Below, in pieces: positions 19,723-31,306 of a DNA stretch of 64,000 nucleotides; position 1 is the stretch's first letter, and each line of letters starts with the position of its first letter. The stretch covers positions 496,001-560,000 of the forward strand of contig CANLPY010000001.1 of NCBI GenBank assembly GCA_947493165.1. Direction: 5' to 3'. The notes below the pieces were generated by a model. The model was not told where the DNA came from and did not search any database. It saw only the letters and a program-made list of their open reading frames with translations. This DNA is from an uncultured Erythrobacter sp. (GTDB taxonomy: Bacteria > Pseudomonadota > Alphaproteobacteria > Sphingomonadales > Sphingomonadaceae). The position numbers were made by a program, and so were the translations under genes.

Positions 19723-20201
19723 TCGACCTTCCTTATCGGCCTTGTGCAGGCTTCATGCTGGTGAACGCTGAAGCGCAAGTCTTTGTCGGACAACGTATCG
19801 ATCGGCGTGGTTCAAGCTTTTCAGGCGCGTGGCAAATGCCGCAAGGGGGCATCGACAAGGGCGAGGATGAGGAACAGGCCGCTCTGCGTGAACTTGAAGA
19901 GGAGACCGGGGTCGCGGCGCATCTGGTCGAAGTGATAGCGCGGTCCGCCACCACCCATTATTATGACTTGCCGCCCGAATTGCTGGGTAAGGTTTGGAAG
20001 GGCAAATATCGCGGTCAGGCGCAATGCTGGTTCCTTGGACGGTTCACCGGAACCGAAGCCGACATCAACTTAAACGCGCATGATCCGGCGGAATTTGAAA
20101 GCTATCGCTGGGTCGAGCCTGCGCAATTGCCTGAGCTGATTGTGCCGTTTAAGCGCGAAATTTACGCAGCTTTGGTCGAGGAGTTCAGCCCGCTGCTTTG
20201 A
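19719..20201 (+). CDS. rppH: RNA pyrophosphohydrolase
   Basis: Nudix hydrolase that removes pyrophosphate from the 5' triphosphate end of mRNA and so triggers decay. It has 160 residues. The Nudix box runs from GGIDKGEDE to ELEEETG (about residues 46-68) with all conserved acidic residues, and is preceded by the family-typical start YRPCAGFMLVN and WQMPQGG. The PxGG spacing and the block after the box (HYYDLPPEL) match RppH/YgdP rather than ADP-ribose pyrophosphatases. It is translated from an ATG overlapping the esterase stop. Confidence 0.94.
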   Translation: MIDLPYRPCAGFMLVNAEAQVFVGQRIDRRGSSFSGAWQMPQGGIDKGEDEEQAALRELEEETGVAAHLVEVIARSATTHYYDLPPELLGKVWKGKYRGQAQCWFLGRFTGTEADINLNAHDPAEFESYRWVEPAQLPELIVPFKREIYAALVEEFSPLL

Positions 20202-20215
20202 GCGTTAGCTGCTGC

Positions 20216-20713
20216 TTAATTGGTTGCGGTGTCGCCGCTGCCGTCAGTATCGGCCGCAAGCCGTGCAGGCGGCCCCACCGCAATAAACGTCTGCAAAGCG
20301 AGTGTTTCTGGGCAGGTCGCCCCGCAGAGACTTTTTAGCTGAGCCAGATTGCGTTTCGCTTTTTCCAGCGCGCCTTTCTCAACCAAAGCGGCGCCTTCGC
20401 CTGAAATCGCTGCAAAATTTCCCGGATCACGCACCAAAGTCTCTCGGTAATACCGGATCGCTTTGCCCTGCAGCCCTTCAAACCGGGCCACTTCAGCCAA
20501 GCTCAAGAACACAGGTGTGTAGCCGGGATCGACAGTCAGGGCCGCCTCATAAGCGTCAATCGCCGCCTGCGATTCGCCAGCCTTGAGCGCCGCATCACCT
20601 TGCGCAATCAACACCGCCGCACGCGGATCAGGATCACGGTCTTGCGCGCCCGCTACACTCGCAGAAACTGCGAGAACCAAGGACAAAGCAGCGGCGGCGG
20701 GCGCAAAGCGCAT
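20216..20713 (-). CDS. secreted tetratricopeptide-repeat protein
   Basis: A 165-residue periplasmic protein. I chose the ATG at 20713, because GGAG lies 8 bases upstream and the resulting N-terminus (MRFAPAAAALSLVLAV, cleavage near VAGAQ) is a clear signal peptide. Upstream ATGs would put extra residues before it. The mature part has about two to three TPR-like helical pairs: QGDAALKAGESQAAIDAYEA, then FLSLAEVARFEG and YYRETLVRDPGN. TPRs mediate protein contacts, and no enzymatic motif is present. Role unknown. Confidence 0.8.
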   Translation of the reverse strand: MRFAPAAAALSLVLAVSASVAGAQDRDPDPRAAVLIAQGDAALKAGESQAAIDAYEAALTVDPGYTPVFLSLAEVARFEGLQGKAIRYYRETLVRDPGNFAAISGEGAALVEKGALEKAKRNLAQLKSLCGATCPETLALQTFIAVGPPARLAADTDGSGDTATN

Positions 20714-20788
20714 GAGCGTCTCCATAAGGTCAGCTGAGCTGAAAGTTTTAGGCTTGGTCATGAGCGATCTCGGCCATGCCTCAGATGG

Positions 20789-23439
<2,651 letters not shown>

Positions 23440-23546
23440 CTAGAGCGCGGGGAGAATCGTGGCGGCTCATGTAACCGCACTTTGCCCATACCGCTAGGGT
23501 GCGCGGGCCAGCGCTGCGTGAACTATCCGCAGTGTTGCAGGCGCGT

Positions 23547-25070
23547 TTAGCGTTGCGGGCCGGGATAGGTCGACAAATTGCCGATCCGTTTGATCAATTC
23601 TTCATGCAGCAACAGGTCATCAATCGCCCCGCCCAGCTCAATCACGTCAACATCATCTGACGCGCTGTGATAGTGGGTTTCAAGATACGGGCTAAGCGTG
23701 ATTTCCGACCCAAAAGCGGTGGAGAGGAACACAGATGGAACCCCTTCCTGCAGCAAGGTCCAGCCATCCTGACGCTGGATAAACGCCTCTGCCAACTCGC
23801 GGCTGCCCAACGTTCGCTTGCCATCGCTAAGCGTTTTTCGGATCACATTATCGAGCGGCGTCCGCCCTTCGCCAATGAACCCGACCGCGCTGCCCGATGG
23901 CGCTACAGCCACAGTGTCAAAGTTGAAGGCGGCAACGATGCTATCAAGCGGAATTGCTGGCTGCTCAACAAAGGCACGAATGCCAAGCAGGCCCGCTTCC
24001 TCCGCGGTGGTGGCAAGCACATAAACGTCGCGGTCAAGCGGTTCCATCGCCTTTATCCGGCGCGCCAGTTCCAGCATGACGGCAATTCCACTGGCGTTGT
24101 CGATTGCGCCATTGCACAGCCTATCATCGGCTTCTGGCGGACCGCATTGGCCAAGGTGATCCCAATGCGCGAGCAGCAGAATTGCACCTGATCCGGGGAT
24201 TTTGCCGGGCAAGCGGCCAATCACGTTGAAGGATGTGAAATCGCGGTAATCCGATTGCGCTTCGATTGTGGCCAGAGAATTGAGTTCGACCGGGGTAAAG
24301 CTTGCGTCCTCTGATCGTTCAATCAGCGCGTCCCACTGCGCTTCGCCAACCGTTTTACCCAAGGTTTCGCTGTCGACAAACGCGGTGAGCCTATCAGCCT
24401 CATCACTCCCAAGTGACATGTTCTGGCGTGTGCGTGCCATGCGGATTGATGCGACTTCATCTTTGCTATCAAGAACGGTGATGACTGCGGCTGCACCCTT
24501 GGCGAACAGGGTCGCTCGGCGTGCTGGACTAACCCCCGCCTCCCCCAGCATCACAGCAACTTTACCAGCGATATCTTCTTCGCGCACGGTGTTGGCGAGT
24601 CTGCCGACAAACAAAGCATCGGCGTTCTCAACCAAAGTGAACTTGCGTGGTGAGAAGGCAACCGCCGCATCTTCGCTTAATTCGCGAACGCGGTTGCGCA
24701 CTCTGAAGCGCACAGCGCTCGATTTCGGTTCTGAGCTGGAAAGGCGCACAGGCGCGCGCCACGGATTGCCCGGATCATTGGTCCCGGATTCGAACCCGGC
24801 ATCCTGCAAGCGCTCGATGATGTAATTGACCGTCAACTCTCCGCCATCGGTACCCGGCAAACGCCCGCCATATTCATCACTCGCGAGAACAGCGATGTCG
24901 CGCGTCAGGCTCGACGCAATCTGCGCGCGTTCTGCTGCAGGCGCGCTGGCGATAGGCCCTTTGACACAGGCGCTCGCCAACAGCGCCAGCACCGCAATGC
25001 TGCACCATTTTGTGAGCCGCCCCGGCTCAGGACTTGCTAGCGCCGCTGTTTGTGCCCCGTGTTTGGTCAC
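23547..25070 (-). CDS. M28-family zinc aminopeptidase, predicted lipoprotein
   Basis: Metallopeptidase of family M28 with an inserted PA-like domain, 507 residues. The signal peptide ends in LALLASAC, a lipobox, so it is probably lipid-anchored outside the cytoplasm. Zinc ligands are visible in order: HWDH, the Asp in DNASGIAVMLE, the Glu pair in TAEEAGLLG, an Asp in FNFDTVAV and His in THYHSASDD. The start is a GTG overlapping the stop of the upstream dehydrogenase (GTGA), so it is coupled to bdhA. Substrates are probably peptide amino ends. Confidence 0.9.
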   Translation of the reverse strand: MTKHGAQTAALASPEPGRLTKWCSIAVLALLASACVKGPIASAPAAERAQIASSLTRDIAVLASDEYGGRLPGTDGGELTVNYIIERLQDAGFESGTNDPGNPWRAPVRLSSSEPKSSAVRFRVRNRVRELSEDAAVAFSPRKFTLVENADALFVGRLANTVREEDIAGKVAVMLGEAGVSPARRATLFAKGAAAVITVLDSKDEVASIRMARTRQNMSLGSDEADRLTAFVDSETLGKTVGEAQWDALIERSEDASFTPVELNSLATIEAQSDYRDFTSFNVIGRLPGKIPGSGAILLLAHWDHLGQCGPPEADDRLCNGAIDNASGIAVMLELARRIKAMEPLDRDVYVLATTAEEAGLLGIRAFVEQPAIPLDSIVAAFNFDTVAVAPSGSAVGFIGEGRTPLDNVIRKTLSDGKRTLGSRELAEAFIQRQDGWTLLQEGVPSVFLSTAFGSEITLSPYLETHYHSASDDVDVIELGGAIDDLLLHEELIKRIGNLSTYPGPQR

Positions 25071-25822
25071 CCTGCTGTCCAGCCTCCGTCAATGCTCCAA
25101 TTGGCGCCTGTTACATTGCCCGCCTCTTCGCGGCACAGGAATACGGCGAGAGCGCCGACTTCATTCGGCTGCACAAATTTCTTGGTTGGTTGTTTGGCGA
25201 GCAGCACATCATTGATCACTTCATCGCGGGAAAGCCCGCGCGCCTTCATCGTGTCAGGGATCTGGCCCTCGATCAGCGGCGTCCAGACATATCCCGGACT
25301 GATGCAATTGGCGGTGACGCCGGTTTGCGCCAGTTCCAGCGCAATAGTCTTTGTAAAACCCGCAATGCCGTGCTTGCTGGCGTTATACGCGCTTTTGAAC
25401 GGCGACGCGGTAAGGGAATGCGCGCTGGCCGTATTGATAATCCGGCCCCAGCCTCGGCTTTTCATCCCCGGTACGGCAAGCCGCGTGGTATGGAACGGTG
25501 CTGTCAGATTCAGGCCAATGACAGCATCCCATTTCTCAGCCGGGAATTCCTCAACCGGCGAGACATGCTGCATACCGGCATTGTTGACGAGGATGTCGAT
25601 GTCGCCAGCATCAGCCATCATTTGCTCAATCGCAGGCGCTTCCAACAAATTCGCGTTGGAATAATCCGCACTCATCTCTTCGCGCAGCTTCGCAATTTCG
25701 CTGTCCTCGCCAAAGCCATTGAGCACAATTTCAGCGCCCTCTGCGTGGAGCGCGCGAGCAACCGCCAGGCCAATGCCTGATGTCGATCCGGTAATCAAAG
25801 CGCGCTTACCCTTGAGGAACAT
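25067..25822 (-). CDS. bdhA: 3-hydroxybutyrate dehydrogenase
   Basis: NAD-dependent SDR converting 3-hydroxybutyrate to acetoacetate, 251 residues from the ATG with GGAG 8 bases upstream. The cofactor motif TGSTSGIGLA, NNAG (in VNNAGMQH), the active-site YNASK and the C-terminal DGGWTAG, which is typical of BDH, are all present. The characteristic residues TASAHSLTASPFKSAY strengthen the BDH reading over generic SDRs. It fits with the pha genes at the right end of the window, giving a route from polymer monomers to acetoacetate, although the genes are not adjacent. Confidence 0.9.
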   Translation of the reverse strand: MFLKGKRALITGSTSGIGLAVARALHAEGAEIVLNGFGEDSEIAKLREEMSADYSNANLLEAPAIEQMMADAGDIDILVNNAGMQHVSPVEEFPAEKWDAVIGLNLTAPFHTTRLAVPGMKSRGWGRIINTASAHSLTASPFKSAYNASKHGIAGFTKTIALELAQTGVTANCISPGYVWTPLIEGQIPDTMKARGLSRDEVINDVLLAKQPTKKFVQPNEVGALAVFLCREEAGNVTGANWSIDGGWTAG

Positions 25823-25948
25823 CGGGAACTCCTGCAAAACCGAGTGATAGATCAGGCTTTTGCCATTGCGAGCGCCCGTGTCCAGCACTTATCCATGGAC
25901 GAAGCGTTTGCTATGTGCGTTTAGCCGGGCCGTAGGAGGAAAAATTCA

Positions 25949-26821
25949 ATGCGTCTCAACCGTTTCGACACGTCAAAAATCAAGGTTCGATCAAGCAATG
26001 GTGGGCGCGGTATGCCCGGCGGCAGAGCGGGCGGTGTCGGGTGCGGCACGATTGTAATTGTTGCCATTGGCGCGCTTGTGTTCGGGATTGATCCCGCTCA
26101 GATGCTTGGCATGGTCGATGGAGCGCAGCAGACGACCGCGCCGCAATCGCAGCAAGGCAATTTGAGCGAGGCGGAAATCTGCACCAGCGGGCCATATGCG
26201 ACGGAGGCATGCAATGCGCTCACTTCGCTTAATGAGACTTGGGAGCCTGAATTTGCTCGGGCGAATATTGGCTTTGAACAGCCAACGCTGAACCTTTTCC
26301 CAAGCGGACGGGTGGCAACACAGGGATGCGGCACCGCAAGCTCTGCGTCGGGTCCGTTTTATTGCCCCGCAGATTACACAATCTATATCGACACAACGTT
26401 CTACGATCAGCTGGCGCGCATGTCTGGGACGGGCGGCGATTTTGCGCGGCTTTATGTAATGGCGCATGAATATGGTCACCACATCCAGAACCTCACCGGC
26501 CTTGCCACGCAAGTTCGCAGCCTCAAGCAACAGAACCCGCGCAATGCCAACCAATTGCAGGTCCGCATGGAATTGCAGGCCGATTGCTACGCCGGGGTCT
26601 GGGCGGGCAAGAACCGTAACCTGATTGAGCGCGGCGATCTGGAAGAAGGTATGCGCGCAGCCGCCGCGATTGGTGATGACACTTTGCAGCGCAATGCTGG
26701 ACAGCGGATCAATCCAGAAGGCTTTACCCACGGGACCAGCCAGCAACGCATGGAAGCGCTGCGGCGCGGCTTAGACAGCGCCAACAGCGATGCCTGCAAC
26801 GTCTATTTCGATATGAGCTGA
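25949..26821 (+). CDS. ypfJ: YpfJ-type neutral zinc metallopeptidase
   Basis: A 290-residue membrane-anchored metalloprotease of the YpfJ/KPN_02809 family. A glycine-rich basic N-terminus is followed by one transmembrane helix (GTIVIVAIGALVFGI). The zinc site HEYGHH is near residue 172 (MAHEYGHHIQNL), and the downstream ELQADCYAGVWA supplies the glutamate ligand. A GGAGG ribosome-binding site lies 9 bases upstream of the ATG. A rho-independent terminator follows at 26834-26878. The physiological substrate of this family is not known. Confidence 0.92.
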   Translation: MRLNRFDTSKIKVRSSNGGRGMPGGRAGGVGCGTIVIVAIGALVFGIDPAQMLGMVDGAQQTTAPQSQQGNLSEAEICTSGPYATEACNALTSLNETWEPEFARANIGFEQPTLNLFPSGRVATQGCGTASSASGPFYCPADYTIYIDTTFYDQLARMSGTGGDFARLYVMAHEYGHHIQNLTGLATQVRSLKQQNPRNANQLQVRMELQADCYAGVWAGKNRNLIERGDLEEGMRAAAAIGDDTLQRNAGQRINPEGFTHGTSQQRMEALRRGLDSANSDACNVYFDMS

Positions 26822-26833
26822 GGCCCATACGCA

Positions 26834-26878
26834 ATCAGGGCCGAAGCGGTCATACCGCCACGGCCCCGATCTTTTGTT
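26834..26878 (+). terminator. rho-independent terminator after ypfJ
   Basis: A GC-rich hairpin (ATCAGGGCCG pairing with CGGCCCCGAT, with an inner GCGGT/ACCGC stem and loop CAT) is followed by CTTTTGTT. It starts about 12 bases after the ypfJ stop and lies just before the convergent creD stop. Confidence 0.75.
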
Positions 26879-26890
26879 AAGCCGCGCCTA

Positions 26891-28303
26891 TTAGGTTGCG
26901 GCAACATTTCCCAATGTTTCTGGCTCATCCGCTTTGCGCGGATTTACCGATGACCAGTCGATCTGGCGTGTCGCGTACATCACCGCTGCCAGAGCGAAGA
27001 ACAACAGCACTGATCCGATCACCAGCGACCACTCTTCAAGGTTCAGCAGGACATAGAGCAATGCGTAGAGCCCCACCAACAAACCGCCAATCACCTGCGC
27101 CCGTTTCCATGATCCCAGCACCGCAGCGCTATAGGCAGATAACAGCCCGATAATCGCGCCGCTGGCGACAAGGTAGGCCAATGCAAACCCTATCATCTCC
27201 GAGAACGCGAGGAGCATCACGAAGAACAGCACCAGCCCCGCCCCGCTGAGCAGATATTCCGCCGCTGAAACGCGCGCTCCCCCGACAATGTCGAACATCA
27301 AAAAGGCAAGGAATGTGAAGCCAATAAACAGGAAGCCATACTTCACTGAACGGTTCACGCGGCTGTAAAGATCAACCGGTTCAACCAAACGGATCGTCGC
27401 GACACTGGCGTCACCATTGCCGTCTGCCGGATAGACCGAATAACGCTCCCCCGTACTGACTTGCGGCAATTGCGGCTCAGTGGTGCGAACCAATGTCTGC
27501 CCAAGTGCAAGGTTTGAAATCGACCAACGCGCATCAAAGCCATCATCTTTTACCTCGGTCCGCTCGCCATCTGGCAAGAAACTGCCTGCAAAGCTGGGGT
27601 GCGGCCAGCTGGATGTCACCGTCCAATCGGTCTCCATCCCTTGCGGCACCATGCTCAGCGCGCTGCTGCCGCGCAGGCGATATTTGAAATCAAGCGTGAC
27701 TTCGCCGCCTTCACTCCAATCGAAGAACGCGTGGACACCGCTGCCAGAGCTGCTGGTGCCAAGGCCGGGGCGCAGCGCCAGCGCCTCGCCATCAACATTT
27801 AGCGCCGCATCGGTTTGCAGCCCGCGCGGGTCAGAAATGGGAAAGCGAATTTCTGCCTCGCTAAGTCGAAGCTGGCCTGCCTCAACGCCAAAGCGATCAA
27901 GGTCGCTTGGCAGGGTGAATGTGGCTGTGCCTGTTTGCGTGGTTTCGTAAATCACTGTCTTATGGATCGACCCGCGCGATTTCACCTGCGGATCAATATC
28001 GGTGTTCAGGGCTTGGCTTGTTGGCGCAATGTAAAGCAGCTCTCGCGCGTTGATCGTGCGCGTCACAGTCTTGCCGTCAATCTGCTCGCTGGTGACGCGC
28101 TCCTTCATATACGGGACCACCATCATCGGTCCGGCGAGCACTTGTGCATCGCCCCAACCCGACGTGATTGAGCTTTGCGCGGTGCGCGCCTGATCTTGCC
28201 GGTCATAAACCAGAGCATAGACCATCAGCAGCGGCACAATCAGCGCTGCCCCTACCAAAACTGCGAACAGTAATTTTATTCCTGGGGATCGTTCTTTCGC
28301 CAC
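26891..28303 (-). CDS. creD: CreD-family inner membrane protein
   Basis: Inner membrane protein of the CreD family, 470 residues. One N-terminal helix (LLFAVLVGAALIVPLLMVYAL), a large periplasmic beta-rich region of about 280 residues, and five or so C-terminal helices are visible. A GTG at 28309 also exists, but AGGAG abuts it directly. The GTG at 28303 has AGGAG 6 bases upstream, so I take the latter. CreD is known from beta-lactam/envelope stress regulons (CreBC/BlrAB) in gammaproteobacteria. Here it lies 134 bases downstream of a blaR1-like gene on the same strand, behind a hairpin that looks like a terminator. Confidence 0.9.
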   Translation of the reverse strand: MAKERSPGIKLLFAVLVGAALIVPLLMVYALVYDRQDQARTAQSSITSGWGDAQVLAGPMMVVPYMKERVTSEQIDGKTVTRTINARELLYIAPTSQALNTDIDPQVKSRGSIHKTVIYETTQTGTATFTLPSDLDRFGVEAGQLRLSEAEIRFPISDPRGLQTDAALNVDGEALALRPGLGTSSSGSGVHAFFDWSEGGEVTLDFKYRLRGSSALSMVPQGMETDWTVTSSWPHPSFAGSFLPDGERTEVKDDGFDARWSISNLALGQTLVRTTEPQLPQVSTGERYSVYPADGNGDASVATIRLVEPVDLYSRVNRSVKYGFLFIGFTFLAFLMFDIVGGARVSAAEYLLSGAGLVLFFVMLLAFSEMIGFALAYLVASGAIIGLLSAYSAAVLGSWKRAQVIGGLLVGLYALLYVLLNLEEWSLVIGSVLLFFALAAVMYATRQIDWSSVNPRKADEPETLGNVAAT

Positions 28304-28370
28304 TGCCACCTCCTATTGCCAGCGATGAACCGTGCAATGCGCGCGATGAAGTGAATTCCCCATGAACCCC

Positions 28371-28407
28371 GCAAAACAAACGGCGGATGGAACATATCCA
28401 ACCGCCG
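28371..28407 (-). terminator. rho-independent terminator/attenuator after the M56 gene
   Basis: Read on the minus strand: CGGCGG, a mismatch, TGGA, a 5-base loop, TCCA, a mismatch, CCGCCG, then TTTGTTTTG. It starts about 30 bases beyond the M56 protease stop and about 68 bases before creD. It could separate creD from the blaI-M56 transcript or only partly reduce read-through. Confidence 0.7.
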
Positions 28408-28437
28408 CTTGCCTATCTCAACTCTGCCGGGACCTAA

Positions 28438-30096
28438 TCAAGTTTTGGTCGAACGCTCCCATTCGCGGATTTGCTCATCGAGCGTTTCGAGCAAATCGCG
28501 GCGCATCTGCCCTCTGATCTCGCGGTTCTTTGAAATGGCTTTGCGCGCTTCCTTGAGGCCTGTCAGAGCCTGCGCCATGATCCGTTCTTGGCAAATATAG
28601 ACTGTGCGACCACCGTCGCTGTCCTCAACCACTTTCGCCGTATCCTGCCCGTCTTGCGAGCACTTCACCGAAATCTTTGTCCGCGGCGTTTCCATGTTGG
28701 CCCGAACCTGTTGGATCTCGATACGCGCTTCTGCCAGCGCCTCGTCGGCTTCAGCAAGGCCTTCACGGACGTCGATCATGATCTCGTTTATTTCTTCATC
28801 ATCAAGATTTCGCCCCGATTCGATGTTGCGGCGAATTTGAACGACACGGCGCTCACGCTGCTCTGCACGGTCTTGCAAACGCTCAGCGCGCTCTTCAGCG
28901 CGCTCTGCCCGGCTTTCAAAGCGTTCAATACGAACTTCACGCACTTCGGTGTCTTCTTCCAGCGCTTCGACATTCGTCTCACTTTGGCCCGGATCGACAG
29001 CCTCAATGTCCTGCATCAATGCCGGAGGTGCAGGCGGTGCTGGCGGCGTAGGCGCAGCAGGAGCTCCCACAGCCAACGGCGCAGCTGGAGCCAATGGACC
29101 CAATGGAGCCTTTGGTGATGACGCCTCTTCTGCGTAAGTAATCGAAGCTGTTAGCGGTAATGCGATCAGCGCGGCCCCCACCATAAACCTACCGGCATAA
29201 CGGCGACGAACGGACGTATTGGACATTTTCAGGCTCCTTAAGCGGTGAACTATGGATTTATCACCCAGCACTGGACAGGCCATTGGCGCGGCCAGTGCAA
29301 AATTGGGCCCTGCTGCGAAACTTGCGATAACGGCTGCATAAGTGCCGCGTTCGTCTGCCGGAGTGGCCGACATCACACGGGCATCACACGCCGCCTCTTG
29401 ATCCCGGCGCATGGCCAACCAACCATAGCGTCCGAGGGGATTGAACCAGTGCAGCGCGAACAACGGCTGAACCAAGACATTGGCGAGCAGATCGCGTGCG
29501 TTGTGGTGCGAAAATTCATGCATCAGTGCCAAATCGCGCATCGTCCGGTCTTGCTGCGCCATGAAGCCGGGCGGCATGGCGATGACGGGATCAAGCACTC
29601 CAAAGGCGATCGGGGCTTTCGTGCCGGGTGTCTCCAGCATCCGAATGCGCCCATAGCGGCCCACTTCGCGCGCGCTTTCCAACAGCTCGGCCCGCAGGCG
29701 GAAATAGCTGTGAAAGCGCAGGATCAAAAACAGGGCGGCGCCGGTCAGCCACACCGAAATACCAATCTCAAGGAATGGTATCGGGGTTGCCGGTATGACT
29801 GAACCGGTCGCCGCGTCCAACCCGCTCATGGTCGCAGCAGGAGCTTCGGATTGGACAACTTCTATAAAAGGAATAGCTGCTGCCTGGGTGGACGCAGGGT
29901 CAGCAACATTTACTGGCGCAGGATTTAGCCACGCGGGCAATTCAAGCGGCGGCAGGACCAAACGCACCGCGGGTATCGCCCACAACGCATAGGCGATCTG
30001 CGGGCCGAAATGCTTTGTTACCGGCCGGCGAAGGACCAAAACCAGCGCGATCAGACCAGCAGTCCAGAGCAATGTATCAAACAGCCAATCGGTCAT
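28438..30096 (-). CDS. BlaR1-like M56 membrane metalloprotease with coiled-coil sensor region
   Basis: A 552-residue membrane zinc protease of family M56, as in BlaR1/MecR1. N-terminal membrane segments are at about 5-22, 35-52 and 110-127. The zinc motif is HEFSHH (His193, Glu194, His197), with a downstream Glu in RRDQEAACDARV. A last membrane helix is near residues 308-325. Beyond it there is no penicillin-binding SxxK/KTG sensor domain. Instead there is a Pro/Ala-rich linker (about 330-365) and a long charged coiled-coil (about 390-552). The start overlaps the blaI stop (ATGA), so it is clearly paired with that repressor. It probably cleaves or inactivates BlaI on a signal other than covalent acylation. 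Confidence 0.88.
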   Translation of the reverse strand: MTDWLFDTLLWTAGLIALVLVLRRPVTKHFGPQIAYALWAIPAVRLVLPPLELPAWLNPAPVNVADPASTQAAAIPFIEVVQSEAPAATMSGLDAATGSVIPATPIPFLEIGISVWLTGAALFLILRFHSYFRLRAELLESAREVGRYGRIRMLETPGTKAPIAFGVLDPVIAMPPGFMAQQDRTMRDLALMHEFSHHNARDLLANVLVQPLFALHWFNPLGRYGWLAMRRDQEAACDARVMSATPADERGTYAAVIASFAAGPNFALAAPMACPVLGDKSIVHRLRSLKMSNTSVRRRYAGRFMVGAALIALPLTASITYAEEASSPKAPLGPLAPAAPLAVGAPAAPTPPAPPAPPALMQDIEAVDPGQSETNVEALEEDTEVREVRIERFESRAERAEERAERLQDRAEQRERRVVQIRRNIESGRNLDDEEINEIMIDVREGLAEADEALAEARIEIQQVRANMETPRTKISVKCSQDGQDTAKVVEDSDGGRTVYICQERIMAQALTGLKEARKAISKNREIRGQMRRDLLETLDEQIREWERSTKT

Positions 30097-30476
30097 GATT
30101 TCAGCTCCTTGAGCAAAGCTTCCATCTCGGCGACATCATCCTCGCTCAACGCTTCTTGTTCCGCCAAATGCGCAAACAAAGATGAAGCGCTGCCACCGAA
30201 CAGACGATCAACAAGACGGCGCGATTCCCCGCCAATATAATCTGAACGGGCGATCAGCGGGCTATATAGAAAGCGGCGGCCATCTGGCTCCGCCGCAATA
30301 GCGTTCTTGCCAACGAGACGGGAGAGCAGCGTTTTAACGGTAGCAAGGCTCCAGTCGCGAGATTCGCAAACGGCATCGCACACTTCGGTCGCGGTCAAGC
30401 TCTTGCGTTCCCACAGCACTTCCATAACGGCGTGCTCTGCTTCGCTAATACGTTCTGGTTTTGGCTTATCAGTCAT
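30093..30476 (-). CDS. blaI: BlaI/MecI-family transcriptional repressor
   Basis: Winged-helix repressor of the BlaI/MecI/CopY family, 127 residues from the ATG at 30476, which has GGGAGGG about 8 bases upstream. The upstream in-frame sequence is discarded because it runs through the promoter. Typical motifs are ISEAEHAVMEVLWE (N-terminal helix), LTATEVCDAV, the recognition region TVKTLLSRLVGKNAI and the wing RRFLYSPL. The dimerisation tail holds SASSLFAHLAEQEALSEDD. It is co-translated with the M56 protease. A symmetric palindrome at 30518-30550 lies over the predicted promoter and is the likely operator. Confidence 0.92.
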   Translation of the reverse strand: MTDKPKPERISEAEHAVMEVLWERKSLTATEVCDAVCESRDWSLATVKTLLSRLVGKNAIAAEPDGRRFLYSPLIARSDYIGGESRRLVDRLFGGSASSLFAHLAEQEALSEDDVAEMEALLKELKS

Positions 30477-30517
30477 ATTGATCAACCCTCCCACTATGGT
30501 GATGAACACCGCGTTGA

Positions 30518-30550
30518 TTACGTCTGTAGTCATACCGACTACGCTTGTAA
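30518..30550. promoter_or_regulatory. predicted BlaI operator palindrome
   Basis: A 33-base interrupted dyad, TTAC-N4-GTAGTC-N5-GACTAC-N4-GTAA, perfectly symmetric about base 30534. The half-sites are spaced as expected for a winged-helix dimer, and the GTAG/CTAC cores resemble BlaI/MecI sites. It lies between blaI and the divergent cyclophilin gene and covers the predicted blaI promoter, so autorepression is the simple reading. Confidence 0.7.
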
Positions 30551-30551
30551 A
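30523..30551 (-). promoter_or_regulatory. predicted blaI promoter
   Basis: On the minus strand a TTTACA -35-like box is followed after 17 bases by TACAGA, both within the palindrome, 47 bases upstream of the blaI ATG. It is weak but well placed; binding of a repressor at the dyad would block it. Confidence 0.4.
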
Positions 30552-30619
30552 CATTAAGCCCAGATGAATTATGACTTTTCTCACTTGCTTCTCTGCCAAC
30601 GACATTTCACGATGGATGA

Positions 30620-31306
30620 ATGACATTCAAACGCACCCTTACGCTCGCCCTCGCCTGCCTTAGCGCGCCTCTCGCAGCGCAAGACACTTTGGCACCGCAG
30701 CCATTGATTGAAGCGGAAAGACGATACGAAACGGTCAGTGTTGTGCTTTCGACCAGTCTCGGTGAGATCACCATCGCGCTGGAAACTGAACGCGCACCGA
30801 TCACCGCTGGCAATTTTCTGCGCTACGTTGAAGAGGGCCGCTTTGATGGGACGCTGTTCTACCGCGCGCTTGGACCAAAAGGAGAGGAGCCAAGCGGCCT
30901 CATCCAAGGCGGGACACAGTTCGACCCGGAACGCATCCTCGATCCAATCGCGCATGAAAGCACAGCAGACACCGGCCTCAGCCACACCGATGGCGCGATC
31001 TCTATGGCGCGCTATGAGCCGGGCACAGCCACAGGTGACTTTTCCATCATGATCGGCGATCAGCGGGGCCTAGATGCCCGGGCCAAGGCGGAAACAGAAG
31101 ACCAAAAGCTCGGCTATGCGGTGTTTGGCTATGTCACCGATGGCATGGACGTGATCCGCGCAATCCACTCGGCGCCGATTGATCCCGACAAAGGTGAAGG
31201 CTGGATGAAGGGGCAGATGATTGCACAGCCGGTTGTAATAACCGAAGCGAAACGCGCGCCTAACGCCCTCGATCCGCAGGAGCCGGCGGTTGAACCGGCG
31301 TTCTAG
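30620..31306 (+). CDS. periplasmic cyclophilin-type peptidyl-prolyl isomerase
   Basis: Cyclophilin, 228 residues. The signal peptide (TLTLALACLSAPLAAQ) indicates export, so it should help fold periplasmic or outer-membrane proteins. The cyclophilin core starts with VVLSTSLGEITIAL, followed by APITAGNFLRYVEEGRFDGT, LIQGG and, later, FSIMIGDQ in place of the usual FFI. The normally conserved FHR arginine region reads FYRAL. It is divergent from blaI. Its 3' end overlaps the convergent C13 protease gene by 47 bases. Confidence 0.9.
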   Translation: MTFKRTLTLALACLSAPLAAQDTLAPQPLIEAERRYETVSVVLSTSLGEITIALETERAPITAGNFLRYVEEGRFDGTLFYRALGPKGEEPSGLIQGGTQFDPERILDPIAHESTADTGLSHTDGAISMARYEPGTATGDFSIMIGDQRGLDARAKAETEDQKLGYAVFGYVTDGMDVIRAIHSAPIDPDKGEGWMKGQMIAQPVVITEAKRAPNALDPQEPAVEPAF

